Positions 40,658-49,874 are shown, counted from the first letter of the stretch. The stretch: 64,000 nucleotides of DNA from Acanthosepion esculentum (GCA_964036315.1 OZ038492.1:34948618-35012617), one strand, 5' to 3'. The notes: generated by a model not told the origin, from the sequence alone. Program-made: numbers and translations.

Positions 40658-41044
40658 AACGATAAAAATTATTAAAAAAATCAATTAAAATCTTCAGACA
40701 TACTGGGTTGTAGATTAATATTCTTATACTTTTATTATTATTATTTTATTTATATTCCTCGACTAGTTTCGACCAACATGGCCATCATCGGGAGAGAAAA
40801 AATGTCTCTGCTTGCTGTAGCAGTAAACTACAGAAATGAATGTCTTGATGAAGAAAACAAACTTTTGTCTGTAGTTTTCATTTGTTTTTTTTTATTATTT
40901 ATTTATTTATTTGTTTTTTTTTATCTTTTTAGCATGTGTTTATTAACATTCCTTGTGTTGGTCAAACAGTCTCTTTTAAGTTGTCATTTTAGATAAGAGC
41001 TATGTTCCATTTTTTTTCTCCGGTCAGTTCAGCAGGTTTATTGG
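40653..41044. other. No gene recognised; hammerhead-like motif on the minus strand at 40757-40795
   Basis: A+T-rich sequence with poly(T) runs. The open frame 40778-40996 is Phe/Leu-rich and carries no family signature. The minus strand holds a CCGATGATGGCC…GGTCGAAACTAGTCGAGG motif described in the findings. Confidence 0.45.
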
Positions 41045-41064
41045 TGTCTGGGGAGGTGATGGTA

Positions 41065-41103
<39 letters not shown>

Positions 41104-41300
41104 TTGTGTTATTTAGTTTAGTGTGTGTGTTATTTAGTTGTTTAGTCTCTGGTAAGTGTGTGTGTGTGTTATTTAGTTTTTAAGGGAGTGAGTGAGTATG
41201 ATAGTGTTAGCTTGTATATTGCTATGGGTGTGTGTTATCATTTGGCTCATTAGGAAAGTGAGTGAGTATGTTGTGTGTGGGTGTGTGTATAAGTGTGAGG
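41045..41300 (+). repeat. TG-rich region with repeated GTGTTATTTAGTTT phrases
   Basis: (GT)n blocks alternate with GTTATTTAGTTT and GAGTGAGTATG units. It is a degenerate microsatellite/minisatellite without coding content. Confidence 0.8.
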
Positions 41301-41488
41301 CCACAACACCTCCGTAAGCATGTCTGTTTTGTATGGGTATGGAATGTGGGTAGGTTTTGATTTGTAGGGTTATGTGGTACTACTATCTATATTGTTAAAT
41401 TTATGGTTTAGCCCGGCTGGAAACAGCGTGTGTAAACGTCGTATCCACTTATTTTCATGGAACTCTAAAATTCTTCTAGTGTTATCTG

Positions 41489-41491
<3 letters not shown>

Positions 41492-41562
<71 letters not shown>

Positions 41563-41581
41563 TTTGTTTTTGTGTGTGTGT
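41492..41581. repeat. (TA)n-(TG)n microsatellite
   Basis: TA array to about 41558, then TCTTTG and a short TG tract. 41582-41861 is unrecognised. Confidence 0.9.
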
Positions 41582-41861
41582 ATAAATAAATGACAAGACG
41601 AAAACCTGCGTGCGTGTCGTTCAGGAATGAACATCTTTCATCCATCTACAGTTTATATATGAACGTTAAAGATATAGGGATGGTCTACAATTAAATTTAA
41701 TTTTTAACGTTCGATGTGTCTAATGTTGGAGCATAAATAATGCAAAGTGGAGCAATTTCGGAATCCTCTGCAGTAAATTTATGTCCAGGATAATATAGCA
41801 AGTTTCATTTTATTGTAAAATTTCGATTAATACAATGTTGTGTAGTTAAAAAGAAACAAAA

Positions 41862-42140
41862 ACCAAAACCGTCCTGGGTATGACGATAAACTACATCCGC
41901 GTCCTGGGTAAGACGATAAACTACGTCCAGCAGCAAGGCCTCTGATCAGGAGGTTTTGAGGAGCGTGAAACCACCTCTTAATTGCTGGTGTTCCCAGTCC
42001 ACCCTGACCTGGTGTGGTAGCATCTGTTAGGATCCCAGCTATGATCAAATAGTTAGCCCTCCAAAAGTGGTCAAAGCACTATGAAAGTATAAAAATACGC
42101 TTTAATACCAGCAATAATTTTTGGAAAAATTATTACCAGC
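41862..42140 (-). repeat. Compound repeat X, segments 3-2, minus orientation
   Basis: On the minus strand: one minisatellite-1 pair (TTGCTGGTAATAATTTTT), AAAGCGTATTTTTATACTTT, the TTTGGAGGGCTAACTATTTG region, CATAGCTGGGATCC, AACACCAGCAATTAAGAGG and TTTCACGCTCCTCAAAACCT. Then two minisatellite-2 units. It joins the giant inverted element at 42141 in the middle of minisatellite-1 sequence. Confidence 0.8.
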
Positions 42141-42372
42141 AAATTTTAAAACTAACCTCATTCAGTTTTTATCATTTTTGTTTGGTCTGGTTTGTTTTGG
42201 TTTGGTTTGTTTTGTGGCATATCAACCTCAATGGTTTATTTAATGCCGACAAGATTTTTAATGCTGGTAATATCTTTTTACAAAAATGTATAGTTGGTAA
42301 TATTTTTTTCCAAAAATGTATTGTTGATAATTTTTTTATTCTAAAAATGTATTGCTGTAATTTATTTCCAAA

Positions 42373-42490
42373 AATATTAAAATAGAGTAAAGGTTTTCAG
42401 GCTGGAAACGGTGTGCCGATTTCAAATGCTGCCTGTTTTCGTCACTTTACACTAAGGTCCTTCGAGAAAAGTCATGAATCCATTTGTTAG
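42373..42490. repeat. 115-bp module shared with 43768-43886
   Basis: AAAATAGAGTAAAGGTTTTC, CAGGCTGGAAACGGTGTGCC, GATTTCAAATGCTG, CACTTTACACTAAGG and AAATCCATTTGTTG-type blocks are shared, with few differences, with a copy 1.4 kb downstream. It lies at the tip of the giant inverted repeat. Class unknown. Confidence 0.8.
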
Positions 42491-42534
42491 CAACTTATTA
42501 TTAGCAGCAGTACATTTTTGAAAAAGAAAAATGT

Positions 42535-43075
42535 TACTAGAAATATATTTTTTGAAAAAGATTACCAGCAATACATTTTTGAAAAAAAATTACCAGCAAT
42601 ACATTTTTGAAAAAAAAAATTATCAGAAATACATTTAAAAAAAAAAAAATAACAAGCAATTCATTTAAAAAAAAAAAAATTACCAGCAATACATTTTTGA
42701 AAAAAAAAAGAAATTTCCAGCAAAAAATTTGAAAAAAAATACCAGCAATACATTTTTGAAAAAATTTTTTACCAGCAATACATTTTTGAAAAAAAATTAC
42801 CAGCAATACATTTTTGAAAAAAAATTACCAGCAATACATTTTTGAAAAAAAATTACCAGCAATACATTTTTGAAAAAAAATTACCAGCAATACATTTTTG
42901 AAAAAAAAAATTATCAGAAATACATTTAAAAAAAAAAAAATAACAAGCAATTCATTTAAAAAAAAAAATTACCAGCAATACATTTTTGGAAAAAAAAATT
43001 ATTAGTAATACATTTTTGGAAAAAAATATTACCAACAATACATTTTCGGAAAAAGATTTTACTAGCAGTAAAAAT
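42535..43075 (-). repeat. Minisatellite 1 array, ~18 units of about 28 bp
   Basis: The plus-strand unit is close to TTACCAGCAATACATTTTTG plus an A run. Variants TTATCAGAAATACATTTAAA and TAACAAGCAATTCATTTAAA occur as an ordered pair twice (about 42618-42690 and 42910-42965). This indicates a higher-order unit duplicated inside the array. Confidence 0.9.
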
Positions 43076-43188
43076 CTTGTCGGCATTAAATAACCCATTG
43101 AAGTTGATATGCGATAAAACAAACCAAACCAAACCAAACCAAACCAAACAAAAATGATAAAAACTGAACGAGGCTAGTTTTAAAATTT

Positions 43189-43767
43189 AATCAGTCTTAA
43201 TTTTTATCGGGCGCTAATATATAATTTTAAATACTGCACGTCTTTGCGTTTTTAACATTTTGATGTAAACATAATGTAAACCATAGCAGGCTTTTGTTAT
43301 GTTTTCCTCTTTATAGGACTGATAAGATCGATAGCGTTATTTTATCTGAAAGCAGTTTTCCATATTGTCCTTTATTTAGTGTTAACCTTATATGGATTTT
43401 CAAATCATAATTTTTTCATATAGCAAGATGTAGGTTACCAACTGTGGCGTGATAACACATTCGTCTCCCCAGTGTAGTGAGTTCAATTCTCATTGGGCGT
43501 ATCATTACTATCGCCTTGTACCTGTCTAAGCTGAGCTTGTTAAAGAGGAACGTACAAATTACTGCTAGCAGACATCGTTCAAAGAATGACAGATCTTTAG
43601 GTCTTCCATTTCAATTCATCAGGGCCTCTTCAATATACACTTTGACACGGCGCAGTTCGACATTTTCCCTCCCTATAATCAACTCATCTAAGTCTGAAAT
43701 TCTTGGTTAACCAGTAATCCGATACACGCACGAGATATACGGGTGTCTATTATCACATTATCGATGT
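43189..43767 (+). other. Mostly unrecognised; eroded tRNA-like SINE at 43432-43540
   Basis: CTGTGGCGTGATAACACATTCGTCTCCCCAG followed by GTGAGTTCAATTCTCATTGG resembles a SINE-A head with a box-B-like phrase, then a CTAAGCTGAGCTTG tail. Box A is interrupted. Nothing else is recognised. Confidence 0.45.
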
Positions 43768-43886
43768 TAAAATAGAGTAAAGGTTTTCAGGCTGGAAACG
43801 GTGTGCCGATTTCAAATGCTGTCTGCTTTGTTCACTTTACACTAAGGCCCTCCGAGAAGAGGCATAAATCCATTTGTTGCCTACTT
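43768..43886. repeat. Second copy of the 115-bp module
   Basis: Same landmarks as 42373-42490 (AAAATAGAGTAAAGGTTTTC to CCATTTGTTGCC). It stands alone here, outside any inverted repeat, which helps define the module's limits. Confidence 0.8.
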
Positions 43887-43990
43887 TAGATTAAATAGCA
43901 ACGAGGACTGAGCTCTCTTGCCTTAGGCTGTATAACAGAAGAAAACCTCTGACTTCTGACACTGAATAAATTACATTGATATATAATACA

Positions 43991-44116
43991 CTAAGTCAAG
44001 CTTAGGTGGAGCACAGGCCAGAAAGTATGGGGCACCCAGTGAATCTCGAACTTAATCTCGGTCTTAATTTATCTAGCGAGACCAGCTTGCTTACCATTAC
44101 ACCACGTCGAAGTGCC
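43991..44116 (-). mobile_element. SINE-A, single copy
   Basis: Minus strand: CGACGTGGTGTAATGGTAAG box A region, TCGAGATTCACTGGGTGCCC in place of box B, then CATACTTTCTGGCCTGTGC and a CACCTAAGCTTGACTTAG tail. Confidence 0.75.
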
Positions 44117-44125
44117 GAAATGATA

Positions 44126-44650
44126 TTCTAAGTGTAGCTTAGATGTGGCACAAGGCCGAAAGTGTGGGGCACCCAGCGTATCTAGAACTATTAAATAGGA
44201 ATTGATATATAGAGACAAGCTTGTTTACCAAACGAGGCTGGCATCCCGTTCCCACCCCTTCACCGTTGAAACTGTTAGATGTAGACGTATCTTCTACTCC
44301 AATAGCTTCATGTCTCGCACATCTCGCCTGTGGAACTCCCTTCCTTATTCCTGTTTCCCTGACAAATACAATCTCCAACTATTTAAGTGTAACGTCAATC
44401 GACATCTCCAGTTGCCTTGATCTATCCACTTCCCTTCTCCACATCCTTTCACCTTTCATTCCTATCTGCTCTCGCTCCAAATCTTCTGTAACCCCCTTGC
44501 CTTGGTCGATCCACTATCTTTCTCCACATCCTCTCCTTTACCACTCCTATCTGCTCTTCCTCCAAACCTTCTGTAACCCCTTGCGTGCTAGTGGCCTCCA
44601 GCCTTGCTTGGGGTGATAAGCTTAAAAAAAAATAACACCACGCCAACGTG
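44126..44650 (-). mobile_element. SINE-A interrupted by a LINE-J1 3' end
   Basis: The tail and middle lie at 44126-44232 (TTCTAAGTGTAGCTTAGATG to CAAGCTTGTTTACCA) and the head remnant at 44634-44650 (ACACCACGCCAACGTGC). Together they make one minus-strand SINE-A split at its box A by 44233-44632. Confidence 0.7.
44233..44632 (+). mobile_element. LINE-J1 3' end with an ~85-bp internal duplication
   Basis: It starts AGGCTGGCATCCCG and encodes SHPFTVETVRC, MSRTSRLWNSL and CFPDKYNLQLFKCNVNRHLQ. The 3' untranslated part contains two tandem versions of the TCTCCACATCC…CTGTAACCCC stretch (about 44418-44500 and 44501-44586), then GCGTGCTAGTGGCCTCC and GGGGTGATAAGCTTAAAAAA. The 5' limit is the same as in the 26.27-kb copy. 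Confidence 0.8.
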
Positions 44651-44654
44651 CTCA

Positions 44655-45056
44655 AATAATTTTCTAAGCGTAGTTTACATGTGAGGAGGCGAGGTCGAGT
44701 AATTGACAGCAGCTCGGATTGAGGTATCAGAGGTCCGAGTTCGAATTTCAGTTGAAACCATTACATTCACTTACGTGCTAATACCCTTGGGAAAGTCATG
44801 AATCCTCTCCTTCTCCCCCCAGCTATGGAGGGAGAAGAGCTAGCAGGGCAGACCGGGTTCTATAGACTTGGATGGCAACTGGTCTACTGCAGAAAGAAAT
44901 GACAACATACTGCGGGAAAAAAACTGCCTCGTCAGTCATGTATCAAAAGATACTTGATCACCTAAGCGTGTATCACGGATGGCACATAACTGACTGAGCT
45001 TAGATGTGGCACAAGGCCGAAAGTATGCGGCATTCAGTGAATTGATTTAGCATGAC
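44655..45056 (-). mobile_element. SINE-A fragment interrupted by SINE-B
   Basis: TTCTAAGCGTAGTTTACATG (44661-44680) and GAGCTTAGATGTGGCACAAG (44996 on) are both SINE-A tail sequence. The SINE-B copy at 44684-44994 lies between them, with the partly conserved 13-mers TAGTTTACATGTG and GAGCTTAGATGTG as probable target duplication (10 of 13 match). Confidence 0.65.
44684..44994 (+). mobile_element. SINE-B, full length
   Basis: AGGAGGCGAGGTCGAGTAAT head, box B GAGTTCGAATTTCAG, ACATTCACTTACGTGCTAAT, CCTTGGGAAAGTCATGAATC, CTCCCCCCAGCTATGG, CAGACCGGGTTCTATAGAC, GCAGAAAGAAATGACAACAT, TCGTCAGTCATGTATC and the GCGTGTATCACGGATGGCAC end. One of the two most complete copies and a good reference for the family. 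Confidence 0.9.
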
Positions 45057-45059
45057 AAG

Positions 45060-46080
45060 TGCCCAAATACAATCAATTTAATATAGGAGATAAGGAAACT
45101 GAACGCAGGATATTTTACATTTGGAATACTCTTCTCCAATATCCTAAGATACTTCAAGAACAAAATATCAACCTGCTTCAAGATCTTAAGTAACCTCATC
45201 TTATCTAGACTCTCATTTTCTATGTCATACATCCAGAAATATGCAATGTATCATTTACATGCAAACATTTTCTCAGCTCAATGATTAAAAATAGATTTAA
45301 TCCAATGAATACTTTATAGCGTAAAAAAGAAATCTTTCACCAGACCCCATAGATTGGGGCTGCAGAATCGGAAACGAATATCTTTACCAAATAACAAAAG
45401 AAACACTTCACTGGAAGCCTTCTATCAGAAGCAACAACGGAGAATGAATAGGACATGTAACTAGAAGGGAAAATTATTATATAATCGTGATGTTGACTTT
45501 CACACAGCCTGAGACAAAAGGTTACGGAGGAAACTCCATATCCATACTAGAAAGAGCGATAACAGTTAATGGACTTGAGAAGAGATAAGCAAACTGAACA
45601 CGGGATAGGTCGAGCCTTTTCTCGCTCTGTAAGATGCAGCGAAACCCAAATATTGACCGGAGACCTGAGAATAATGCCCTTAAATAACCTCACAAGATCT
45701 AGACTCTCATATGGATGCCATGAGTGCAATCCATCTCGTTCAGAAATGTCTAAACTATCATCTATACACAAACGCTTTCCCAGAACAATGACCAAAATGG
45801 TTTTAAGTGAATTAATTCTTTAGGTCATAAAAAAGACAATACTTCATAAGAACTTACAGAATGGCGTTGTAGAATCACGAAGAACTTTACTAAACAATAA
45901 AAATCACATCACTTGAACACTTCCAACAGCAGCAATAATTAAAATGGAGATCGTAGGTTACTAGAAGCGAAAATAATTATATAATTAACCTGTTGACAAC
46001 ACTTTACCTTAACGTAAAGGCTCGAAATGAAACGCCCATTAATAATAGAAAGATCGATAACAGTAAGTCTATTGATATCT
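45060..46080. repeat. Tandem pair of a ~0.5-kb unit (repeat family K)
   Basis: Landmarks recur in order about 500 bp apart: GAGATAAGGAAACTGAACGC / GAGATAAGCAAACTGAACAC; ATCTAGACTCTCAT; CAGAATCGGAAACG / TAGAATCACGAAGA; AAACACTTCACTGGAAGCCT / CACATCACTTGAACACTTCC; AAATTATTATATAAT-type; AAAGAGCGATAACAGTTAAT / AAAGATCGATAACAGTAAGT. A third copy is at 1.4 kb. The overlapping open frames on both strands are not conserved between units. Confidence 0.7.
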
Positions 46081-46284
46081 GGGAAATTTGCAATTAATAT
46101 TATATAAACATATTATTTTAACAAAAAATACAGCTTGCTTCAATTTGTACATATTGCCCATCCGTTTACTCCCAAGCCGTGCCTAGGGGTTTATCACTTT
46201 TAAGGTAGAACATAGCTTTATTTATATAACTGAGGAATTTAATTAGATAACCCTTGAGAAAACAGTCTTTTGTGTCTAAATTTC

Positions 46285-46640
46285 TGGGATGAGAAGTTAT
46301 AATTATTTACACTATTTATATTCGGACTATTATTGTCCTTATCTTTGTTGTTTTTATCTAAATATTTTGGCTGTTAGTGCCCTCCGGTCTTCCTTAGGCT
46401 TATATTAAACTGGGTAACCTACGAGGAAATCTGAAGTGAACCCTTTATTTAATCTACGGAGGTAGACCATTCCGTTTCCACTGCCTATGTTTAGTAGTTC
46501 TTATTTTTATTTAGTGCTGATCAGTTAGAGGGGAATCTGAAAAAAATCAGTGCATATGAGGATCCCCTTAGTAAGCCTAGCATAGAAATAAATACAATAT
46601 GGGTGCCGCTAATAAGGAAAGAAAGACGAATGATAACAAG
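46285..46640 (+). repeat. Repeat E, diverged long copy
   Basis: TTTATATTCGGACTATTATT, TGTCCTTATCTTTG, GTGAACCCTTTATTTAATC and finally, in reverse sense, CTAGCATAGAAATAAATACA with AATAAGGAAAGAAAG. These match both ends of the E copies at 48.3-49.1 kb. The order suggests two E pieces in opposite orientation here too. 46641-46917 is unrecognised. Confidence 0.5.
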
Positions 46641-46917
46641 TCTTCGATAAAGGAAGGTTGGAGTACACACTGGCTGAAGCGTTATGATAACAGAGATGGA
46701 TTCAATAGGCCTCCGCTGGTCATCCCAGGTAGGATCAAGCCTGGGTAAGATGGTATGGAGGATCAAATTGCCCAAAAGGAATAGCAAGGCCATTATAGTT
46801 TGGCACCAGGTGTTTGGCACCAGGTGTTGCCAGAACATGGCTGGAATCAGGGGCTCCAACTCCGAAGTTTTAGCTGTATAGTATGTGCTACACCAGGGCT
46901 ACATAAATTTTTGAATT

Positions 46918-47092
46918 CAGAGTTACTTTTTCCTAGACCGGTTGTCAACCAAGGCTATAGAACCATGTCTGTCCTGATATTTACCCAAGAAGGGGAAGAA
47001 GAAGAGAATTCAAACCCTTCGCAAGGATATCCGACTGGAATTCGAACTCGGCTCTCTGATTCCATTATTCCATTACTCCACCGCGCCTCTTA
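46918..47092 (-). mobile_element. SINE-B, 5' part
   Basis: Minus strand: AGAGGCGCGGTGGAGTAATG head with an excellent box A, GAGTTCGAATTCCAGTCGGA box B. The CATTACATTCACTTACGTGC segment is deleted, then CCTTGCGAAGGGTTTGAATT and CAGACATGGTTCTATAGCC. Confidence 0.8.
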
Positions 47093-47093
47093 C

Positions 47094-47142
47094 AATAGTC
47101 CGAATATAAATAGTGTGAATAAATGTAAATAATGTAAATAAA
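47094..47142 (-). repeat. Repeat E terminal fragment
   Basis: ACAATAGTCCGAATATAAAT matches the ATAGTCCGAATAATGTAAAT edge of repeat E at 49010 kb-scale position 49007-49035. It abuts the SINE-B head. Confidence 0.55.
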
Positions 47143-47222
47143 CGCTGTCTTATTCATATGGTTTACAAAAAGACAAGATTACAGCTAAATAACGGGAAAC
47201 GATATTTACTCTGTTTCCCCTA

Positions 47223-47537
47223 CTAAGACGAGATGCGACACAAGGTCAGTCTTTAATGTGGGGACCCAAGTGCGTACACCCCGGGAAAGGAACAAAAATT
47301 GCCTGAGCCCACGCAACCGTCGGCTGTGCTGGCCTCGGTGCGCGCACCGATCCCTCTCTCTGGTGCAATGAGGAGGCGCGGCCTCGGGTAGCTGTTACCC
47401 AGGGCTGGCACCTCTCAGTAACATTTTCCTCTATTGCGACTCATTTGACAGAACCACTCTGACAGCACTCTGCCCAAAGACAGAGATACGACTGAGAGAT
47501 GATAAATAAACGTGTTACAAACTACTCGAGAGCAATT
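47223..47537. repeat. Repeat Y, second copy
   Basis: Same landmarks and limits as 10186-10503 (GCGACACAAGGTCAGT to ACAAACTACTCGAGAGCAAT). Here it is not inside an X element. G+C-rich against an A+T-rich background. Confidence 0.8.
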
Positions 47538-48329
47538 TACATACGTAAATGACGGGACACATATTTAAAAATTTGATCTTTAAAACTAATTGTTTTTATC
47601 CGTTTCATTCCGACTAATGTCGTCGGACTGAAACTCATCTTTCTTTTTCACTATCAAGACGTTTCAGCTGTTGTATCCTCGGGCTTCTTCAATTGTCTAT
47701 CGATCTGTGTAATAAATACTATGCATTTGGGAATTTTTCCAGCGCCATACAAAACCAGTTCTGCTATTGTCGGTAAAATCTGCCTGGTCGCGCACACCAA
47801 CCCGATATCTTTTGTTCATTTTACCCTCTGTATTTGCCTCTCTTTCATCCCAGACCAATCACTGGTGCCAAAGCAATTTGAAAAGGTAGTAAGCATTTCA
47901 GAGCGTTTGGCAATGGTCGCCCTAGAGACTTCCTCTTAATAAAGGTTTCTGCACTAACGATTAGTTTGTGTTGAAAAGCTGGAATGTCAAATTCAGAAGC
48001 TAGCGGGAATGTGTGTTGAACAGACAGACTTTTATCGACATCGGAAGAACTAGTTTCGTCTGGCGCTGAAAGGAAATCACAGATGCATGGTATTTAATAT
48101 CCAGACAGACAGACACCAGAAGAAAGCTGGAGAACACAACGGCCGATACGCTGGGATAATAAGATGAGTATATTCATCCAAGTGAAAAATTATAAAGAAA
48201 ATAATGATAGCTGTTCATCACAGAAATTTAGACTTGAAAAATTAATATGAAAATCAGCTTTTTCTCAATTTTATAGAACATTAAAATACCCGTGTCCCGT
48301 TGGGTCACTGACGGTTCACGTTATAAAAC
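47538..48329. other. No gene recognised; two eroded hammerhead-like cores
   Basis: The minus strand at about 47645-47695 has TTGAAGAAGCCCGAGG…CAGCTGAAACGTC. The plus strand at 48114-48160 has CCAGAAGAAAGCTGGAG…CGGCCGATACG. Both are diverged relatives of the CTGAAGA…CGAAACG phrase in repeat E. The open frame 47721-47939 has no recognised domain. Confidence 0.4.
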
Positions 48330-48545
48330 ACTGAAGAAGTGTACATTATTTACATTATTCGAACTATTGTCCTCATCTTTGTCGCCATTTTTATTACAAC
48401 GTTTCAATAATGTTTTTACCAGAGCTCATATTGCAACTTTTGTTGTTATTATCGCTTTTCTCTGGCACTCCTTATTACTGCTTCCCATATTATATTAATT
48501 TCTATGCTTGGACGATAACAGCAACAAATTGCAATATGAGCACTG
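48330..48545 (+). repeat. Repeat E, plus copy (left arm of an inverted pair)
   Basis: TTACATTATTCGAACTATTG, TCCTCATCTTTGTCGCCAT, ACAACGTTTC, then directly TGTTTTTACCAGAGCTCATA, TTTTGTTGTTATTATCGCTT, GCACTCCTTATTACTG and TCTATGCTTGGACGATAACA. The middle of E (the GGCCGTTGTACGCTCC…GTAGACTGC part) is missing, unlike the minus copy. Confidence 0.8.
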
Positions 48546-48746
48546 GTAAAAATGGTTGCTGAAGACATTAGGTTTATAATAGCTAGAAATCAAGGACACA
48601 TGGCACAGTGGATAAAGGCGTTGGTTAAATCCAGTGACAGGACCCAAAGAGTGTGAGTTCAATACCCGGTTAAGGCAGTGGAGAGGAAATACAGAGGAAA
48701 ATTAACAGGAGATAGCTGATAACTGACACCCATTAAACATGGCACA
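48546..48746 (+). mobile_element. SINE-D: tRNA-like retroposon between the E arms
   Basis: The head at 48598-48680 reads TGGCACAGTGGATAAAGGCG, a box A like that of Arg/Lys-type tRNAs, then AGTGTGAGTTCAATACCCGG, a box-B-like phrase. The body to 48745 ends in a T run. No cloverleaf closure is visible, so it is not a tRNA gene. Single copy in this window. Confidence 0.55.
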
Positions 48747-49075
48747 TGGATTTTTTTTACCAGTGCAATTTTTTGCTGTTATCGTCCAAGCATAGAAATT
48801 AATATAATGTGGGAACCAGTAATAAGGAATGCCAGAGAGAAGCGATAAAAACAACAAAAGTTGCAATATAAGCTCTGGTAAAAACATGAGCAGTCTACCA
48901 CAGTGAGCGAAATAAAGGGTTCAGTTCGACATTCCAACCACCTGAAGAATGCCGGAGCGTACAACGGCCGAAACGTTGTGATAAACATGGTGACAAAGAT
49001 GAGGACAATAGTCCGAATAATGTAAATAATGTACACAATACAGAAATATAGACAGATACTGAAGAAGTGATTTCA
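48747..49075 (-). repeat. Repeat E, minus copy (right arm), with complete middle
   Basis: It is the reverse complement of the 48412-48560 block over about 145 bp (shared CCAAGCATAGAAATTAATAT, GTAATAAGGA, ACAAAAGTTGCAATAT and GCTCTGGTAAAAACAT). It then continues with AAAGGGTTCAGTTCGACATT, CCTGAAGAATGCCGGAGCGT, ACAACGGCCGAAACGTTGTG and ATGTAAATAATGTACAC. The open frames in both E arms are mutually similar only because the DNA is. Confidence 0.8.
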
Positions 49076-49204
49076 ACATTCCATTGAAATGGAAGCAAAT
49101 TTTATTATGATTCAGTTAAATATTTCAATTCATTTGTGTCATTATTGGTCTAGTTTAAAAGTTCATGTTTGACGTTTGTTTACAGCATGTAATAGGAATA
49201 GAAC

Positions 49205-49874
49205 TTCCGGGATAAACTGAGTCAACAGCTTCGTCCACCGCAAGCAAAGTTGGCTCCCTGTGCCGCGCCAGGAAATTTTTCTCGCCGGAGTCGATCCTTC
49301 AAATCTACAAATCAACCATTTGACCTTGCATGGAGTATTGCTGTCATATATGGTCGGAAGCCCCTTCTGTTTGCCTCAAGGTTCTTGATAAAATCCAGAG
49401 ACGGATATGCAATATAATTGGCCCTGATCTGGCATCTCGTCTGCAGTCACTCTCTCACAGACGTGCCGTCGCCTCCCTCTGTCTTTTTTACAAATACGTT
49501 CATGGTAACTGCTCCGATGAGCTGCTTTCGCTGGTTCCCAGACTTCATGAATTTAAGCGTTCAACTAGGCTGGCATCTCGCTCTCACCCTTTTACTGTCG
49601 AAACTGTTAAATGTAGCCGTCTCTTCTAATTCAATACCTTCATGTCTCGCACTTCTCGCCTGTGGAACTCCCTTTTCCTTTTTCCCTGATAGCTATAATC
49701 TCTAACTATTCAAATGTAATGTCAATCGACGTCTCCAGATGCCTTGATCTATCCCCTATCCTTCTCTTCATCCTTTCCTCTGTCACTCTATTTACTCTCG
49801 CTCCAACTCTCTGTAAGCCCTTGCGTGCTAGTGGCTTCCCGTCTTGCTTGGGGTGAAACGCTTAAAAAAAAAAA
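49205..49874 (+). mobile_element. LINE-J1 3' end: RT thumb, C-terminus and A-tail (best copy)
   Basis: Blocks in order: SKVGSLCRARKFFSPESILQ, a stop in IYKSTI*P, then from 49330 MEYCCHIWSEAPSVCLKVLD, KIQRRICNIIGPDLASRLQS, LSHRRAVASLCLFYKYVHGN, SDELLSLVPRLHEFKRSTRL and SHPFTVETV. After a frameshift near 49630 it continues SRTSRLWNSLFL, PDSYNL and a NVNRRLQMP-like end. The 3' untranslated part is about 130 bp (TGCGTGCTAGTGGCTTCCCG, GGGGTGAAACGCTT) and closes with an A run at 49863-49874. Known for the family: this is the C-terminal portion of a CR1/Jockey-type LINE polymerase. The RT core and endonuclease are absent, as in most truncated LINE insertions. It carries one stop and one shift. Confidence 0.85.

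Larger units (their letters stand above)
42141..43188. mobile_element. Giant inverted repeat (1,048 bp) built from X segment 1 and minisatellite 1
   Basis: The outer ends AAATTTTAAAACTAACCTC (42141) and GAGGCTAGTTTTAAAATTT (ending 43188) are inverted. The arms continue through TTCAGTTTTTATCATTTTTG, repeated TTTGGTTTGG, X segment 1 and several minisatellite-1 units, about 240 bp per arm. The loop consists of a 115-bp module (42373-42490) and a long minisatellite-1 array. No coding frame except low-complexity Phe/Leu translations. It looks like either a fold-back element or two X copies joined head to head. Confidence 0.8.

Noticed and set aside
45547..45823. Overlapping plus and minus ORFs of about 80 codons
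   Set aside because: The neighbouring tandem unit of repeat K does not preserve either frame, so neither looks selected.
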